Shown: positions 6,260 through 16,398 of the stretch, in pieces | Layout: the number at the start of each line of letters is the position of its first letter | How positions within the stretch are numbered: the stretch's first letter is position 1 | IMG/VR virus record: IMGVR_UViG_3300022542_000667 | Coordinates: 1-36,519 of that record | From: a virus | Reading direction: 5' to 3' (one strand) | Length of the DNA: 36,519 bases | The notes under the pieces: generated by a model | What the model saw: the letters and a program-made list of their open reading frames with translations, nothing else | Database searches by the model: none | Told to the model about the DNA's origin: nothing | Program-made: the position numbers and the translations under genes

Positions 6260-8259
6260 TGACTATCGAAACACCTGTTATATTCCTAGAGGGCGCCGAC
6301 GCTGCACGTGTTATGCAGATGGTCTCGACGCGCCTTCGGTACGCACGCCACTACTGGAAACCACTCCACCAGAGACAGGATTATTGGATGAGTATGTTCA
6401 CCCTCCTTGATACGATCCAGCAGTCCAAGCCTCTGGGATACCGGCGCTTTATCTCCAACGAGCCCAAGACTTCCGTTGAGGCCGCCCAGGCCATCCTCAC
6501 CAGGAACGAGACTCGGTGGCGGATTGACCTTACTCGTGAGGAAACCGAGGGAGATGAGGAGCGCCGTATCGTTGGTAAGATCGAGCGCACTCTCTCGGGT
6601 ATTATCTATGATGTAGACGAGATGTTCTCCATGCGCGGCGAGATGCCGTTCTGGAAGCGCATCGCTATGCAGGCCCTCCTCCGCGGGTGGATCTGGGCGA
6701 AGGTCCATGTTACCACCGAGGCCCTAAACTATCGTGAATCCCCCCTGATCGCAGACGTGTATGACTCGCGGACTGTCTACCCACTCTTCGATCAGTATGG
6801 CCTCAACTGCGTTATCATTGAGCGCCTCTGCACACTCGGCGAGCTGGTCATGCTTTACCCCGACCGGTTCGGCGAGTATGAGTTGAAGAAGGAGTACAAC
6901 CAATGGACCCCGGCAGTGAAGGTGGAATACTGGAGCAACTCCCGCGGAAACCAGCCGGGAATCACGTGCACCATCGCCACCGTAGGCGAGGCTGCCCGCG
7001 AGGCCAACTACCATCTCTTGGAGACCCCACTTGGGGCAGGCTCCCGGTGGGTGATCCCACCCTACGAGCACGGCTACCCGCCAGCGGCGCTCCCCATAGT
7101 GGGCGTGCCCGTCAACGGGGTCAACATCGAGGCCAAGCCCGCCCTGACGGGGGTCCTGGAGCAGCGCCTCAGCGAGCGCGCGGACCTCATGGCAATGCAG
7201 CTCCTAAGCTGGCACGGGCCAGGTACATGGGTGGCCGATACAGGCAGGAGCATCCTGAGTTCCGTCGAGGAGCAGATGCCCCAGTATAACGAGCTCATCG
7301 CTACTATCTTCCAGCACTTCACCATTGGGACCTATGGTACGTGGGTGTTCAAGACACCTACGGGCGAGATCCCCGAGTGGGAAGGCGGAATCGAGGCTAA
7401 GATTGCCCTACGCCCAGAGGAAGATGCGAAGCGCTACGAGCCTACACCGATCAACGCGGACGCCTATCGCCTGGTGGACATCTTGACCAGCGAGCGGGAG
7501 AAGGGCACCTTGAGTGCTATCCTCCATGCCGTTGGCCCGTTCCAGGGCACCGGTGTCCTGTTCCAGCAGATCACGAACTCGGCGCTGAACGCGCTGGAGC
7601 CGTATGTGGACGGCATGAAGCAATTCGGCACCCGCATGGGTGGGTCGATCCTAAAGCAGATGCAGCTCGCCGCTAAGGAGCTACGGCCCTTCGAGGTCTC
7701 CACTCCTACAGCGAAGGCTAGCTACTTCCGCATCGAGTTCAATCCGAAGACCGACTTGGATTCCCACCGGCGTTACCGGGCTGTCCCGGTGATGAAGCCT
7801 GCACTGCCTGACGACCTCACGGTTCGCCTGACGGCAGCCCGCATGGCTCTCGACCCGCGACGGCCGATGCTGTCGCTGGTCACTGTCCTTGAGCAGATCC
7901 TCCAGCAGGAGGACCCCGAGGGCGAGGTGGACAGGATCTGGGAGGACATGGCAAGCATGGATCCTGTTCTCATGGCCGACCAGCTCGCGGACGCTATGGA
8001 GCGCTTAGGTGAGCCCGAAATGTCCGCCAGAATGCGCGAGCAGGAGTTCCGCATGAAGTTCGTTGAGGATCTCAAGTTCCGCCAGATGACGGGTAACATA
8101 CCTGGGGCACCGGGTGGTGGGGCGCCGGGGCCTGGTCCAGAGACCGGCGAACCCTCCGCCGCACGCCGAACTGGTGAGGCCGAAGCTCGTGCTGGGGTGG
8201 GCGTGTCCGAGGAAGGCCGTCGCGTCATGGGCGAGATGGGCGAAAGGCTAATGACATGA
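6259..8259 (+). CDS. Portal protein, 666 aa
   Basis: Position right after the terminase region, length (typical podovirus portals are 500-750 aa) and sequence character support a portal: the dodecameric ring at the DNA entry vertex. The N-terminal part has the helical, Tyr/Trp-rich pattern of portal wing domains (RLRYARHYWKPLHQRQDYW) and acidic/aromatic segments such as VYDSRTVYPLFDQYG. A long helical C-terminal region is rich in Glu, Met and Arg, and ends in a Gly/Pro-rich tail. No single diagnostic motif exists for portals, so the call rests on context and resemblance. AGGAGG is 10 nt upstream of the ATG. Its stop overlaps the homing endonuclease gene by 4 nt (ATGA). Confidence 0.75.
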   Translation: MTIETPVIFLEGADAARVMQMVSTRLRYARHYWKPLHQRQDYWMSMFTLLDTIQQSKPLGYRRFISNEPKTSVEAAQAILTRNETRWRIDLTREETEGDEERRIVGKIERTLSGIIYDVDEMFSMRGEMPFWKRIAMQALLRGWIWAKVHVTTEALNYRESPLIADVYDSRTVYPLFDQYGLNCVIIERLCTLGELVMLYPDRFGEYELKKEYNQWTPAVKVEYWSNSRGNQPGITCTIATVGEAAREANYHLLETPLGAGSRWVIPPYEHGYPPAALPIVGVPVNGVNIEAKPALTGVLEQRLSERADLMAMQLLSWHGPGTWVADTGRSILSSVEEQMPQYNELIATIFQHFTIGTYGTWVFKTPTGEIPEWEGGIEAKIALRPEEDAKRYEPTPINADAYRLVDILTSEREKGTLSAILHAVGPFQGTGVLFQQITNSALNALEPYVDGMKQFGTRMGGSILKQMQLAAKELRPFEVSTPTAKASYFRIEFNPKTDLDSHRRYRAVPVMKPALPDDLTVRLTAARMALDPRRPMLSLVTVLEQILQQEDPEGEVDRIWEDMASMDPVLMADQLADAMERLGEPEMSARMREQEFRMKFVEDLKFRQMTGNIPGAPGGGAPGPGPETGEPSAARRTGEAEARAGVGVSEEGRRVMGEMGERLMT

Positions 8260-8657
8260 GATACCTAGCGGGACTTTTTGACGGGGAAGGTTGCGTAACC
8301 GCCATGCGGGAGAAGCAGAAGTTGTACTTAGCGCCTATGGTAACGGTTGCGATGACCGACCGCGCAGGCCCCGAAGCATTCCAGCGAGTCTTCGGTGGGA
8401 CTCTGATAAGGCGACCTGGCCGTCCCAACGAGAAACCTGTGTGGACATGGCGGCGAAAGGGTGGCCCGGTGGTTACGGAGGTACTTACTGCTCTGCGCCC
8501 GTATCTACGGGTCAAGGCCCTTGAGGCCGATCTGATACTAGCCCTCGCCGCACGACAGCGGGGTCGTACTGGGCGACATCTAAGCGCAAATGAATACTTC
8601 TTGCAACACGCGCTGGATGGTCTAGCGCGCGCTCAGCGTAGCAAAGGACGAAGATAA
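8256..8657 (+). CDS. LAGLIDADG-family homing endonuclease, 133 aa
   Basis: The protein opens MRYLAGLFDGEGCVTA, a classic LAGLIDADG motif in which the Asp or Glu near the end of the helix supplies the catalytic acid. A second conserved region reads VLTALRPYLRVKALEADLIL, as in single-motif phage and organelle enzymes. With only one motif it should act as a homodimer that cuts a long target site and so spreads its own gene. It sits exactly between portal and the next structural gene, overlapping the former by ATGA and the latter by TAATG, so it interrupts neither. It shares architecture with a second copy at 23801-24229. Confidence 0.88.
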   Translation: MRYLAGLFDGEGCVTAMREKQKLYLAPMVTVAMTDRAGPEAFQRVFGGTLIRRPGRPNEKPVWTWRRKGGPVVTEVLTALRPYLRVKALEADLILALAARQRGRTGRHLSANEYFLQHALDGLARAQRSKGRR

Positions 8658-9745
8658 TGCCGGACGACGTTGACGTTCGAGATCTACAGCGGGCGGCCTT
8701 TGAAGGTGACCTGGCCGCGCTAGCTGAACTTCTAGGAATGGGGACTACTCCTGGTGCAGTGACACCCGAGGACCTCTTTCCCCCAGACGACCCCCGGTGG
8801 CGGGTAGGACTACGTTCGCTTGCCATGTGGGGTCTATGGCAGATCCAAGATGAGAACTTCGACCCCGCGCAATGGGCGTGGCAACAGTCCATTCTATCCG
8901 CCTTCGAGCAAAGCGACCCAGAGCAGTATGCCACTGTCCTAACTGCCCTTGACCCGGAACTCCGTGAGTCTGGGGAGGGCGTACTTGGGGACGACATCTT
9001 GAGCACGCTCATGGACTACCTGAACGCCCCGGAGTCGCGGTCCACAGATGAGGTTATCAACGAGTTCAGGACGGAGCGCGTTACGGGCGAGACCGTAACT
9101 AGGGAACGCCGGACGCGCTACATCGACCTCCCAACGTCGGAGGGCTTCCTGGCCTCCGCGGAGCGCATGGTAGATGCCTTTACCAACTCTTTCTTGGGAT
9201 ACCTCTCGGAGCTACGCGCGGGCGGTCAGATTACCGAAGTGCAGCAGCGGTGGGCTATCGAAAATATCCATACCGAGTTCTACCCGGCCTACCGCGCCGA
9301 GCTTGCCAAGCGTGCCCAGGCGGGTGAGCTGAAATTCGAGGTGGCTGGTGTCACAGGTGAGCAGCAGAAGATCGGGCTACGGCCGGGGGAGATGTTCTCC
9401 CAGGCCATCGAGACCCGAGTCAACGAGCTAACCGAGACGTTGCGCACCGGCACGGTGACCGGCGTCTCGGCAAAGGGCGAGGTCACAACGCCCATCAGCG
9501 AGCAGCAGCGGCAACAGATTACTCAGCAGATCGAGTCGATGAGAAACTGGCAGAACGAGTTCATCCAAACGGAGGAGCTCCGCACCCGCCCGCAGCTAGA
9601 GGTGACTGTTGGCTACACGCCCACGGAGTTCTTGGAGGAACGTGGCGAGACGTGGTTGAAGCAGCGTGTGGCCGTTGGGCGCCCGACTACAGTGTCTAGG
9701 GGCGTTGGGGCTGTTGGCGCTGGTGGTAGGCCGCGGAGGATCTAA
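8657..9745 (+). CDS. Hypothetical virion-associated protein, 362 aa
   Basis: Not recognised. Mostly helical by composition with many Glu, Gln and Arg; residues about 165-215 (SAERMVDAFTNSFLGYLSEL) and 270-310 (SEQQRQQITQQIESMRNWQN) look like long amphipathic or coiled helices. The C-terminus is Gly/Arg-rich and basic. Lying between portal and the giant protein in the head cluster, it may be an internal head or portal-associated protein. AAGGA precedes the ATG, which overlaps the endonuclease stop by one base. Confidence 0.65.
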   Translation: MPDDVDVRDLQRAAFEGDLAALAELLGMGTTPGAVTPEDLFPPDDPRWRVGLRSLAMWGLWQIQDENFDPAQWAWQQSILSAFEQSDPEQYATVLTALDPELRESGEGVLGDDILSTLMDYLNAPESRSTDEVINEFRTERVTGETVTRERRTRYIDLPTSEGFLASAERMVDAFTNSFLGYLSELRAGGQITEVQQRWAIENIHTEFYPAYRAELAKRAQAGELKFEVAGVTGEQQKIGLRPGEMFSQAIETRVNELTETLRTGTVTGVSAKGEVTTPISEQQRQQITQQIESMRNWQNEFIQTEELRTRPQLEVTVGYTPTEFLEERGETWLKQRVAVGRPTTVSRGVGAVGAGGRPRRI

Positions 9746-9915
9746 TGGACGGGATAATCACACGGCGCGCAGATAGGTTCGTCCGACGTGCATTCAAGCG
9801 TGAGGCGCAACCCGAGGAGCCGCGCGATAAGAAACGACATGCGCGCGTCGGCACTATCCTTCGGGGTCTAGATGTTCGCCGCCGCCAGATACAAAAACTG
9901 AGAAGGGGGCTTTAG
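9745..9915 (+). CDS. Small very basic protein, 56 aa
   Basis: A short frame fills the space between two structural genes. The product begins MDGIITRRADRFVRRAFKRE and ends DVRRRQIQKLRRGL, with about a third of residues Arg or Lys. GGAGGA is 4 nt before the ATG, and the ATG overlaps the upstream stop (TAATG). It ends one base before the next ATG. The high charge suggests contact with DNA or with an acidic virion surface. No family is recognised. Confidence 0.65.
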   Translation: MDGIITRRADRFVRRAFKREAQPEEPRDKKRHARVGTILRGLDVRRRQIQKLRRGL

Positions 9916-9916
9916 T

Positions 9917-10465
9917 ATGCCTAAGGAAGGTGGAGCTGGAAGTACCCTGTCTAACTTGGCTGCGCGCCGTCGCATGATTCAGAAGACGCGCGAGAGCCTG
10001 TTTGGCCAGGGCGAGCGTGGAGTTGAGCCCGTACAGCGCCCTATCCCCGGTAGCGTGCCTGCGCAGCCTAAGGAGGGTAGGCGTGGCGCACCAGCGGCTG
10101 GCGAGGAAGGCGTCTCTGATGAAGCTCGCCAGCAGATGATCCAGGAGACAATGACAACCATGGCTCAGATGCAGGCTGGTGGACGCCCGGCGCCGTCCCA
10201 GCAGCGGTATCAGCCACAGCGACCAGAACAGACAATGCTGACCGAGCGTCTCCCATTTTACGGTGCGGAGAACGTCGCGGCCGAGACACAATTCTATCGA
10301 CTGGCGGGTAGACCCCCATCGCCACGCGAGTTGGCTATCTTCCAGTCTCGCATCGAGCTGGAGCGCCAGCTCGGGCGGGTGCCTACGCTTCCTGAGCTAA
10401 AGGCGTACATTTCTCGTGGAGCACCGGCGGGTCCCTCCTACCCCCGCGCGTTTGAGGCAGACTAA
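9917..10465 (+). CDS. Hypothetical virion-associated protein, 182 aa
   Basis: Not recognised. The first half is basic and disordered-looking (Gly, Pro, Arg, Gln rich). The second half has two likely helices (AVENVAAETQFYRLAG-like region at about 115-130 and ELAIFQSRIELERQLGRV at 138-155), with 'PSPRELAIFQSRxELERQLGRVPTLPEL' reading like a compact helical domain. It is sandwiched between a basic micropeptide and the giant protein with overlapping stop/start codons, which suggests they are made together. A small internal head protein is possible. Confidence 0.6.
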   Translation: MPKEGGAGSTLSNLAARRRMIQKTRESLFGQGERGVEPVQRPIPGSVPAQPKEGRRGAPAAGEEGVSDEARQQMIQETMTTMAQMQAGGRPAPSQQRYQPQRPEQTMLTERLPFYGAENVAAETQFYRLAGRPPSPRELAIFQSRIELERQLGRVPTLPELKAYISRGAPAGPSYPRAFEAD

Positions 10466-13400
10466 TGGCCGGACCTTGGGACGTTATCGTAGAGGGCGCT
10501 AAGAAGGTTGGCGGCGGCTTCCAGAAGGCCGGTGAGTATATCTGGCGCGGCGGTAAGTCCGACACCCAGATCTTCGAGTACATCGGTTGGACGTTTGGCC
10601 GGGAGCCTGGGTTCCTCCCAGACGAAGAGGACCTCAAGGGGCAGGCCGAGAGAGCCCTAGAAGCCAAGTCCCCCGAGCAGGCCCGCGCGATCATCGACTC
10701 GATCATTGGCAAAGAGCCCGAAGACGCGATGATCTTGGACATGCTCAAGGACCGTGGGTGGCTGAACGACGTCATCTTCGGGCCGGACCCCGAGGAGGCA
10801 TGGCTTAGCCTCGACCCCTTTACTGAGGGGGGCTACACCTTGTTTGCCTCTGGAGCGATGGGGCAGCAGTACAAGGGCGTTGATCCCTGGATGCTGCACG
10901 ATACGATTATGCAGCAGATGATCGACGACAACCCCCGCCTCCAGTGGGTCTACCTCCGTGATGTTGACCCCCTTGCCCTGATGCCCATTGTGGCTGAGCA
11001 GGACTTGGAGAAAGCTGGCTACGGGGGCTCCAACCGTTGGTATGATCCCATCACGGACCTTGGTGGAAAGATCCTTGGCGGCGCGAAGGAAGCCGGATTG
11101 CGCTTCATCATGATCCCCGAGCGTATCGAGGAGATGGCCGGATGGGCCTACTACCACGATATCCCCGACGACCACATGCGCCTCCAGATGGCCCACAACT
11201 TCTACGAGTACACCTTCAACTTCTGGGACTGGGATAAAACACACGAGACGGGTGCCCGCCATGCCATCGACGAGATCATGGCCAAGGGCCTCCGTGGTAT
11301 GGATGCTGGGGAAGAGCTTGAGAAGTACATGGCGGAGAACCCCATGGGGCTGGCCGCGTCTGTGGGCGACCTGGGGGCCAAGATCCTCTTCGACCCCCTC
11401 TGGCTCCTTCCGATTGGGAATATAGCTAACCTAGCTGTTGGGGTGCCGGTTCGTGGATTGACGGGTGCTCCAAAGTTCGCCCGTATCGCGCGCTTCCTCT
11501 CCCCCGCCGCGCGGCAGGCTGCGAAGAAGGCCCCGAAGGGAGACTACACATGGAAGCAGATCCTTCGGATGGACGAGGCTGCCTACGCTGAGTTCAAAGC
11601 TACCGGCGTCGGCAAGGGCGCGCTGTCCTTCTTGTTCGAGCGGGATCCTGGGGCCTTCGGCCGCCTGACCCGCCGCCAGTTGCAGTTTAGGCTCTCCCCC
11701 CATATCGACGACATTGTAGACGACATCGGGAAGACTGGCGGGAAGCTAATGGATGACCTATTCAGGACCTTCGAGTCCGGGAAGCCCACGGGTTGGGTGA
11801 AGGAACGTATGCCTGGATTGCTCGATGAGGAACCGGTTCTGGCGGACTTTTCGGCCCGTGCCTGTCGCAAGGGAGAATTTAGACTCGCCTCGACAAAGAA
11901 GACAGCCGATGTCGCCGAGGGGGAATTCTGGGCGGATCTTACGCGCGCTAGCGGGTTCGGGGATGAGCTCGGTAAGTTGACCGCAGCGCGTGGTGTGCTG
12001 GGTAACGCCGCACGACAGCAGGCCAAACGGATAGGTGACGACGTGATCCGCGTTGGAGCGAAGGGCGAAAAGGCCAACCCCCTCATGACTAAGCTCGGCA
12101 ACAACATTATAGAGGCAGGGCGTACCGGGAATAAGGTCGCCCTCCAGCAGCACGCCGACGACCTTCTGCGGCTCACGCGCGAGGCACGCGTCGTTACCGT
12201 AGAGAACGCCTTGCTCGACGCGGCCAACATAGCGATGGTCAAGGCCCAGACGGAGATCTTCCGTAGCACCGCAGTAGGCCGGATTCTAGTAGACCGCTGG
12301 ATGCCTGTGGTCGGACACATGCGCCAGCTCATTGCTGGTCTCACCTTGAACAACCCTGGGTTCGTGTGGCTGAACTACGTCAGCAACATGGCCCGGCACA
12401 TGTGGACCTTCGCACGCCATCCGGGCCTAGCAACACGGACCTACTCTCAGTCTATTTTTGCTGAGATGACCGCGGCCTTCCCGAGAGGCGGTAAGTACCC
12501 CGGCTTCTTCACGAGGCGGCTCACCCCCCACCCAGGCTTGACACCGCGTAGAGTAGAGCACTTCATCTCCAGCCAGACCGGTATGCACGAGCTCCTAGGC
12601 GAGCGTATTGCCCGCGGCGAGCTCAGTGCCGGGGAGACTATGGGACTCCTAGCGAAAGAAGCATCCCAACCGATCAAGCGCCTATTCGAGGAACCACGTC
12701 GTCTGTGGGGAATGAATATAGACAAGCTCATGTTCCCCGTCTACACAGCCGGGCGTATGGACTACGCCGCACGACGTGGTGCTTTCTTCGCCTCACTTAG
12801 TGAACAAGGTGGGCTAGCCGCCGTCCCCTCGTGGGTTGCAAAGGGGCCGATGCCACCACTAGCTGCAAGATTAGACGACATTGGTGTCGAGGGCGAGCTA
12901 TCCCGGCGTGTTGAGGGGCAGCTCCTCGATGACTACCGCGCGGTCCTTACGGGGGAGCTTGAGATCCCTGTAGGTCGAACCGCGGAGGAGGTGCTCCTAG
13001 AGCGCGGCTTGGCACGGGCCGATGCCATCGAGAAGGGCGTGGCTTCTGCCGGTGGCTTCTCGGTGACCGACGTTGCCTGGCGCTGGTCGAAGGCCGGGGC
13101 ACCACGTGGGCTGGGTATCGTAGACGACAAGGCTGCGCGCTACGCGCTGAACGACATCTGGCCGATGGCCGACCGCATCCACATGGAGATCCTGGAGCCA
13201 CACTTGAAAGAGGTAATCGCTGGGACACGTAGCTTCCGGTCTCTGTCCCGCATGATCGACGCCTGTACTATGGAATACTACCAGGCCGACGATGTGCTCG
13301 CGCAGATCGGGCGCCTGAACAACATGATGCGTAATCCATCTAGCTACCTCGACGGGCTCCGGTTAAGCAACCGGGTGATGGTCGAGGATATGGCCGACAA

Positions 13401-16398
13401 CTTCCTCCACCTGGAGCGCCACATGCGCCGGGTGCTGGTGGGTTGGGAAAAGAGCCCCCGCAACTGGCGGAAGATCCGCGAGTTCAACCGCCTTGCCGGT
13501 GAGGCCACTGCTGAGCAGGGGAAGCGCCTCGCTAAGATCAACCAGGACTTCTACATGAAGGCCGCCTACGAAGGTAAGGAGTCCGCGGAGCTCACCGATG
13601 ACCTTGCTCGGGCCTGGGATGACTACTTCAAGGCGAAGGACGAGGGCTATAAGGGCCTCCACGACTTCGTGCGTAAGGAGACTGCGGATGTCCTGGGCGA
13701 TGACTACGTGCGGGTCATTGACGATTGGTACGACGAGCTCAGGAAGACTCACCGCGCCCATCGCGCGAACATCCAGGACGCCGCTAAAGAAGGCACAACG
13801 GAAGCCTGGTACATGGCTGGCGAGAAGAACAAGCTCCTCTATGAGAGCAACCGAACAGGGCGCGCAACGACCTTTGGTCATGGTCCAAATGATCCGCCCG
13901 CGGCCCAGCAAGTGTATAACGCACAGGGGCCACTAGCCCAAGAGGTGGACTCCTACGCCACATTCCTCAAGCGGGAGTTGAAAGCTGCGATACCAGATCT
14001 CCAGGCGGGAACACGCACACTTGCAGCCCCCCTTCGGGGAGCGGCTGCGCAGGAGATCAGGACGGCCACACACGAGTTGGTGACCAACTGGAAGGCGTCT
14101 AGCCAGCAGGTCGTAGGCCAGGCGATGGCCAAGACCGACTTCATCATGCTCAACTACAATAACCAGTACGGCTTTGACCGTATGTTCCAGGCGTTCATGC
14201 CCTTCTTCTTCTGGCCTACGCGCGACACGGTGCACTGGGGTATCCGCGCCGCAAGGCAGCCTGGCGCCTTCGTGGGCCTGTGGCAGGCTATGCTCTTCCC
14301 ACGCGGGTACGCGGAGCAATACGGGCTGCCCGAGCGCCTGCAATACGATATTCCTATCTACCTACCGTTCATGGAAGAGGCGCTGGCCAAGGTGCCTATC
14401 GTGAGCGAGATGTTGAGCAACGCCGACTTCAGCCCGCTCTACTTCGTTGACCCTATTCGGCTGGCGTTCCCGTTCACCATGTGGCGCGACCAGTACGAGG
14501 ATGAGCAGCGGCGCGGCACACCGGCTGGTCTTGCGCTCGACTTCATGGAAAACTGGATGCCGATGGCCTCTATCAACCCATTCGCCAAGATCGTCGGCGC
14601 CGAGGTCGGCCTACTGGACAAGAACGCCTGGTCGAGCGTGCAATTCTCCGGCGGCCCCTTTGGGATCCCGCTGTCCGCTACGGGCCTCGCTGCCCAGCGC
14701 TGGCTCTTCGGCGGCGACCTTGATGCCATCCCCGAAGAGGAGATGTACACATACACAGAGAAAGGTCACTTCAGTGTCCCCTTCTTGAGCCGGGTCCTGA
14801 ACATGGAGCCCGACCGCTTCGACGAGTACCGGGCTGAGCGCGCCTGCTGGGCGCTGGCCGCGACCGACGAACTCTTGCCCGGCGAGCCACACGATGTGCA
14901 GGTTCGCGCGGCCATGGAGGCTGTGCGGAACCACAAAGGCAAGGCATGGTATGTGGCCCTGCGTGCGGCGGCGGGCGAGGACTTCCTGCGTATGACTACC
15001 CACTGGATGGGCTTCCCGGTAGGTGGGGTTCGTGGCCTCCAGGAGGGCGAGAGGATCTGGTACGGTCTCCGAACAGCCTACAGCGAGTACGCAGAGCAGG
15101 GGAAGATCGACGAGTTCTTCGAGAAGTACCCCGAGTTCGAGATACGAAGTGCCGTGGTCCGTGGCCTCGGTGATCCAGAGGCGAAGAGGAAGGCTGTCGA
15201 TACAGCCCTCTTCTACGAGGACATCGAGCGCATCGTGGACTCCCCATTCTACGTACCGCTCCAGCGGATCGAGTCGGAGTTGACCTCCCTCGCAGACCTA
15301 ACGCAGACTGACTCGGTGCGCGAGCAGATCAACTTCCTGAAGAAGGAACGGACGGACATGCGGGCGGAGCAGAGCCGCCTCCGTGAGATCGTCCAGAATA
15401 TGTACCCCTACCGAGATACTGAGCTCTCACTCCGGCACCCACCCCGCGACTTCGCGCTGCGCACTATAGACGACGAGTGGTACGCCCTGCGTAGTGAGTG
15501 GTACGAGAACGAGGGCGAGGCCGGGGAATCCTACGAGCACCTGGAGCGCGCCCAAGAGGAGTGGCTCGAGCAATTCCCCGCTTATGGCGCGGGCGGCTAC
15601 GACGAGAAGGGGTGGCAGGATTCCTTCAACGAGTACATGCACCTCACGCTAGAGTATGGCCGGGCCATGCAGTCGGCCGCGCGCGATGAGCGCTGGGACG
15701 ACCGCGACCGGCTGAAGGAAGAGTTGAACGCGAAGCTGACCGCTGCGCACGAGCACTGGAGTCAAGGGCTCACGCGCCGCGATGTGGAGAGCTACTTGGC
15801 CTCACGCCAGCGCCCGAAGACACCCGAGGAGGTTGCGTTCCTACACGCACGCTCCTTGCGGGAGCTGTGGATGGGTTTGGTGAGCAGGGGCTCGCCACTT
15901 ACAAGCCGGGAGAGGGGTGCCATCAGCGACTTCTTCCGCTCACTGCCCGAGATCCAGAAGCACTACCCGTTCAAGGCCGCACCACTTGAGGCGTTCACCA
16001 TCGAGCAGCGGCTAGCCATGTTCCGGCGGGACGAGATCTGGAGCTTCTACTACGGCTTCAGTGACCCCGGCGTCGCCGTGGACTACATGCGGAGCGTCGG
16101 AGATGAGTTGAATGAGATCAATGAGTTCCTCGGTCTGCCCCCACTGCGGCTGATGGACTATCGTATCCCACCGCCCGAGCTGGGCATGGGAGATCCCCTG
16201 GTCGCCCGGATGCAGATGCAGCTCACCGCTATGCGCGAGGCTGGGCTAGAGGGCGAGCCTGGGGAGGCGATGGACCCCGCGTTGCTGGAGGAGTACACGC
16301 AGCTCCTGGCCGCGGATCCTGACGATCCAAGCCCGCTTAGCTCCGGTGACCTTGATTGGCTGCTGAGCCAGTGGAGTGAACCAGAAGAGCGGCCTTGA
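10465..16398 (+). CDS. Giant virion protein, 1977 aa, probable internal/ejection protein
   Basis: At nearly 6 kb this is the largest gene in the window. I recognise no enzymatic domain: there are no polymerase motifs, lysozyme motif or protease triad that I can point to. It is mainly helical and charged, with hydrophobic aromatic segments near residues 626-650 (LNNPGFVWLNYVSNMARHMW) and 1235-1260 (FQAFMPFFFWPTRDTVHWG). A probable coiled coil lies around 1600-1650, and acidic, Trp-rich helices follow to the end. Size and head-cluster location recall the large core/ejection proteins of podoviruses, which line the DNA and build a channel into the cell. A tape-measure role is less likely, because it lies before scaffold and capsid rather than among tail genes. 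The stop codon lies inside the -35 box of the next promoter. Confidence 0.7.
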   Translation: MAGPWDVIVEGAKKVGGGFQKAGEYIWRGGKSDTQIFEYIGWTFGREPGFLPDEEDLKGQAERALEAKSPEQARAIIDSIIGKEPEDAMILDMLKDRGWLNDVIFGPDPEEAWLSLDPFTEGGYTLFASGAMGQQYKGVDPWMLHDTIMQQMIDDNPRLQWVYLRDVDPLALMPIVAEQDLEKAGYGGSNRWYDPITDLGGKILGGAKEAGLRFIMIPERIEEMAGWAYYHDIPDDHMRLQMAHNFYEYTFNFWDWDKTHETGARHAIDEIMAKGLRGMDAGEELEKYMAENPMGLAASVGDLGAKILFDPLWLLPIGNIANLAVGVPVRGLTGAPKFARIARFLSPAARQAAKKAPKGDYTWKQILRMDEAAYAEFKATGVGKGALSFLFERDPGAFGRLTRRQLQFRLSPHIDDIVDDIGKTGGKLMDDLFRTFESGKPTGWVKERMPGLLDEEPVLADFSARACRKGEFRLASTKKTADVAEGEFWADLTRASGFGDELGKLTAARGVLGNAARQQAKRIGDDVIRVGAKGEKANPLMTKLGNNIIEAGRTGNKVALQQHADDLLRLTREARVVTVENALLDAANIAMVKAQTEIFRSTAVGRILVDRWMPVVGHMRQLIAGLTLNNPGFVWLNYVSNMARHMWTFARHPGLATRTYSQSIFAEMTAAFPRGGKYPGFFTRRLTPHPGLTPRRVEHFISSQTGMHELLGERIARGELSAGETMGLLAKEASQPIKRLFEEPRRLWGMNIDKLMFPVYTAGRMDYAARRGAFFASLSEQGGLAAVPSWVAKGPMPPLAARLDDIGVEGELSRRVEGQLLDDYRAVLTGELEIPVGRTAEEVLLERGLARADAIEKGVASAGGFSVTDVAWRWSKAGAPRGLGIVDDKAARYALNDIWPMADRIHMEILEPHLKEVIAGTRSFRSLSRMIDACTMEYYQADDVLAQIGRLNNMMRNPSSYLDGLRLSNRVMVEDMADNFLHLERHMRRVLVGWEKSPRNWRKIREFNRLAGEATAEQGKRLAKINQDFYMKAAYEGKESAELTDDLARAWDDYFKAKDEGYKGLHDFVRKETADVLGDDYVRVIDDWYDELRKTHRAHRANIQDAAKEGTTEAWYMAGEKNKLLYESNRTGRATTFGHGPNDPPAAQQVYNAQGPLAQEVDSYATFLKRELKAAIPDLQAGTRTLAAPLRGAAAQEIRTATHELVTNWKASSQQVVGQAMAKTDFIMLNYNNQYGFDRMFQAFMPFFFWPTRDTVHWGIRAARQPGAFVGLWQAMLFPRGYAEQYGLPERLQYDIPIYLPFMEEALAKVPIVSEMLSNADFSPLYFVDPIRLAFPFTMWRDQYEDEQRRGTPAGLALDFMENWMPMASINPFAKIVGAEVGLLDKNAWSSVQFSGGPFGIPLSATGLAAQRWLFGGDLDAIPEEEMYTYTEKGHFSVPFLSRVLNMEPDRFDEYRAERACWALAATDELLPGEPHDVQVRAAMEAVRNHKGKAWYVALRAAAGEDFLRMTTHWMGFPVGGVRGLQEGERIWYGLRTAYSEYAEQGKIDEFFEKYPEFEIRSAVVRGLGDPEAKRKAVDTALFYEDIERIVDSPFYVPLQRIESELTSLADLTQTDSVREQINFLKKERTDMRAEQSRLREIVQNMYPYRDTELSLRHPPRDFALRTIDDEWYALRSEWYENEGEAGESYEHLERAQEEWLEQFPAYGAGGYDEKGWQDSFNEYMHLTLEYGRAMQSAARDERWDDRDRLKEELNAKLTAAHEHWSQGLTRRDVESYLASRQRPKTPEEVAFLHARSLRELWMGLVSRGSPLTSRERGAISDFFRSLPEIQKHYPFKAAPLEAFTIEQRLAMFRRDEIWSFYYGFSDPGVAVDYMRSVGDELNEINEFLGLPPLRLMDYRIPPPELGMGDPLVARMQMQLTAMREAGLEGEPGEAMDPALLEEYTQLLAADPDDPSPLSSGDLDWLLSQWSEPEERP

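Noticed and set aside
11583-12353. Long minus-strand open frame (256 codons) inside the giant gene
   Set aside because: It lies opposite a continuous coding sequence with clear protein character, and its product is Ser/Arg/Pro-rich without regular structure, typical of an antisense frame in G+C-rich DNA.
10465-16398. Giant protein as a virion-packaged RNA polymerase (N4-like)
   Set aside because: I found no polymerase motifs such as a DxDGD loop or the R-x3-K-x7-YG helix of single-subunit enzymes, and the phage has host-type promoters.
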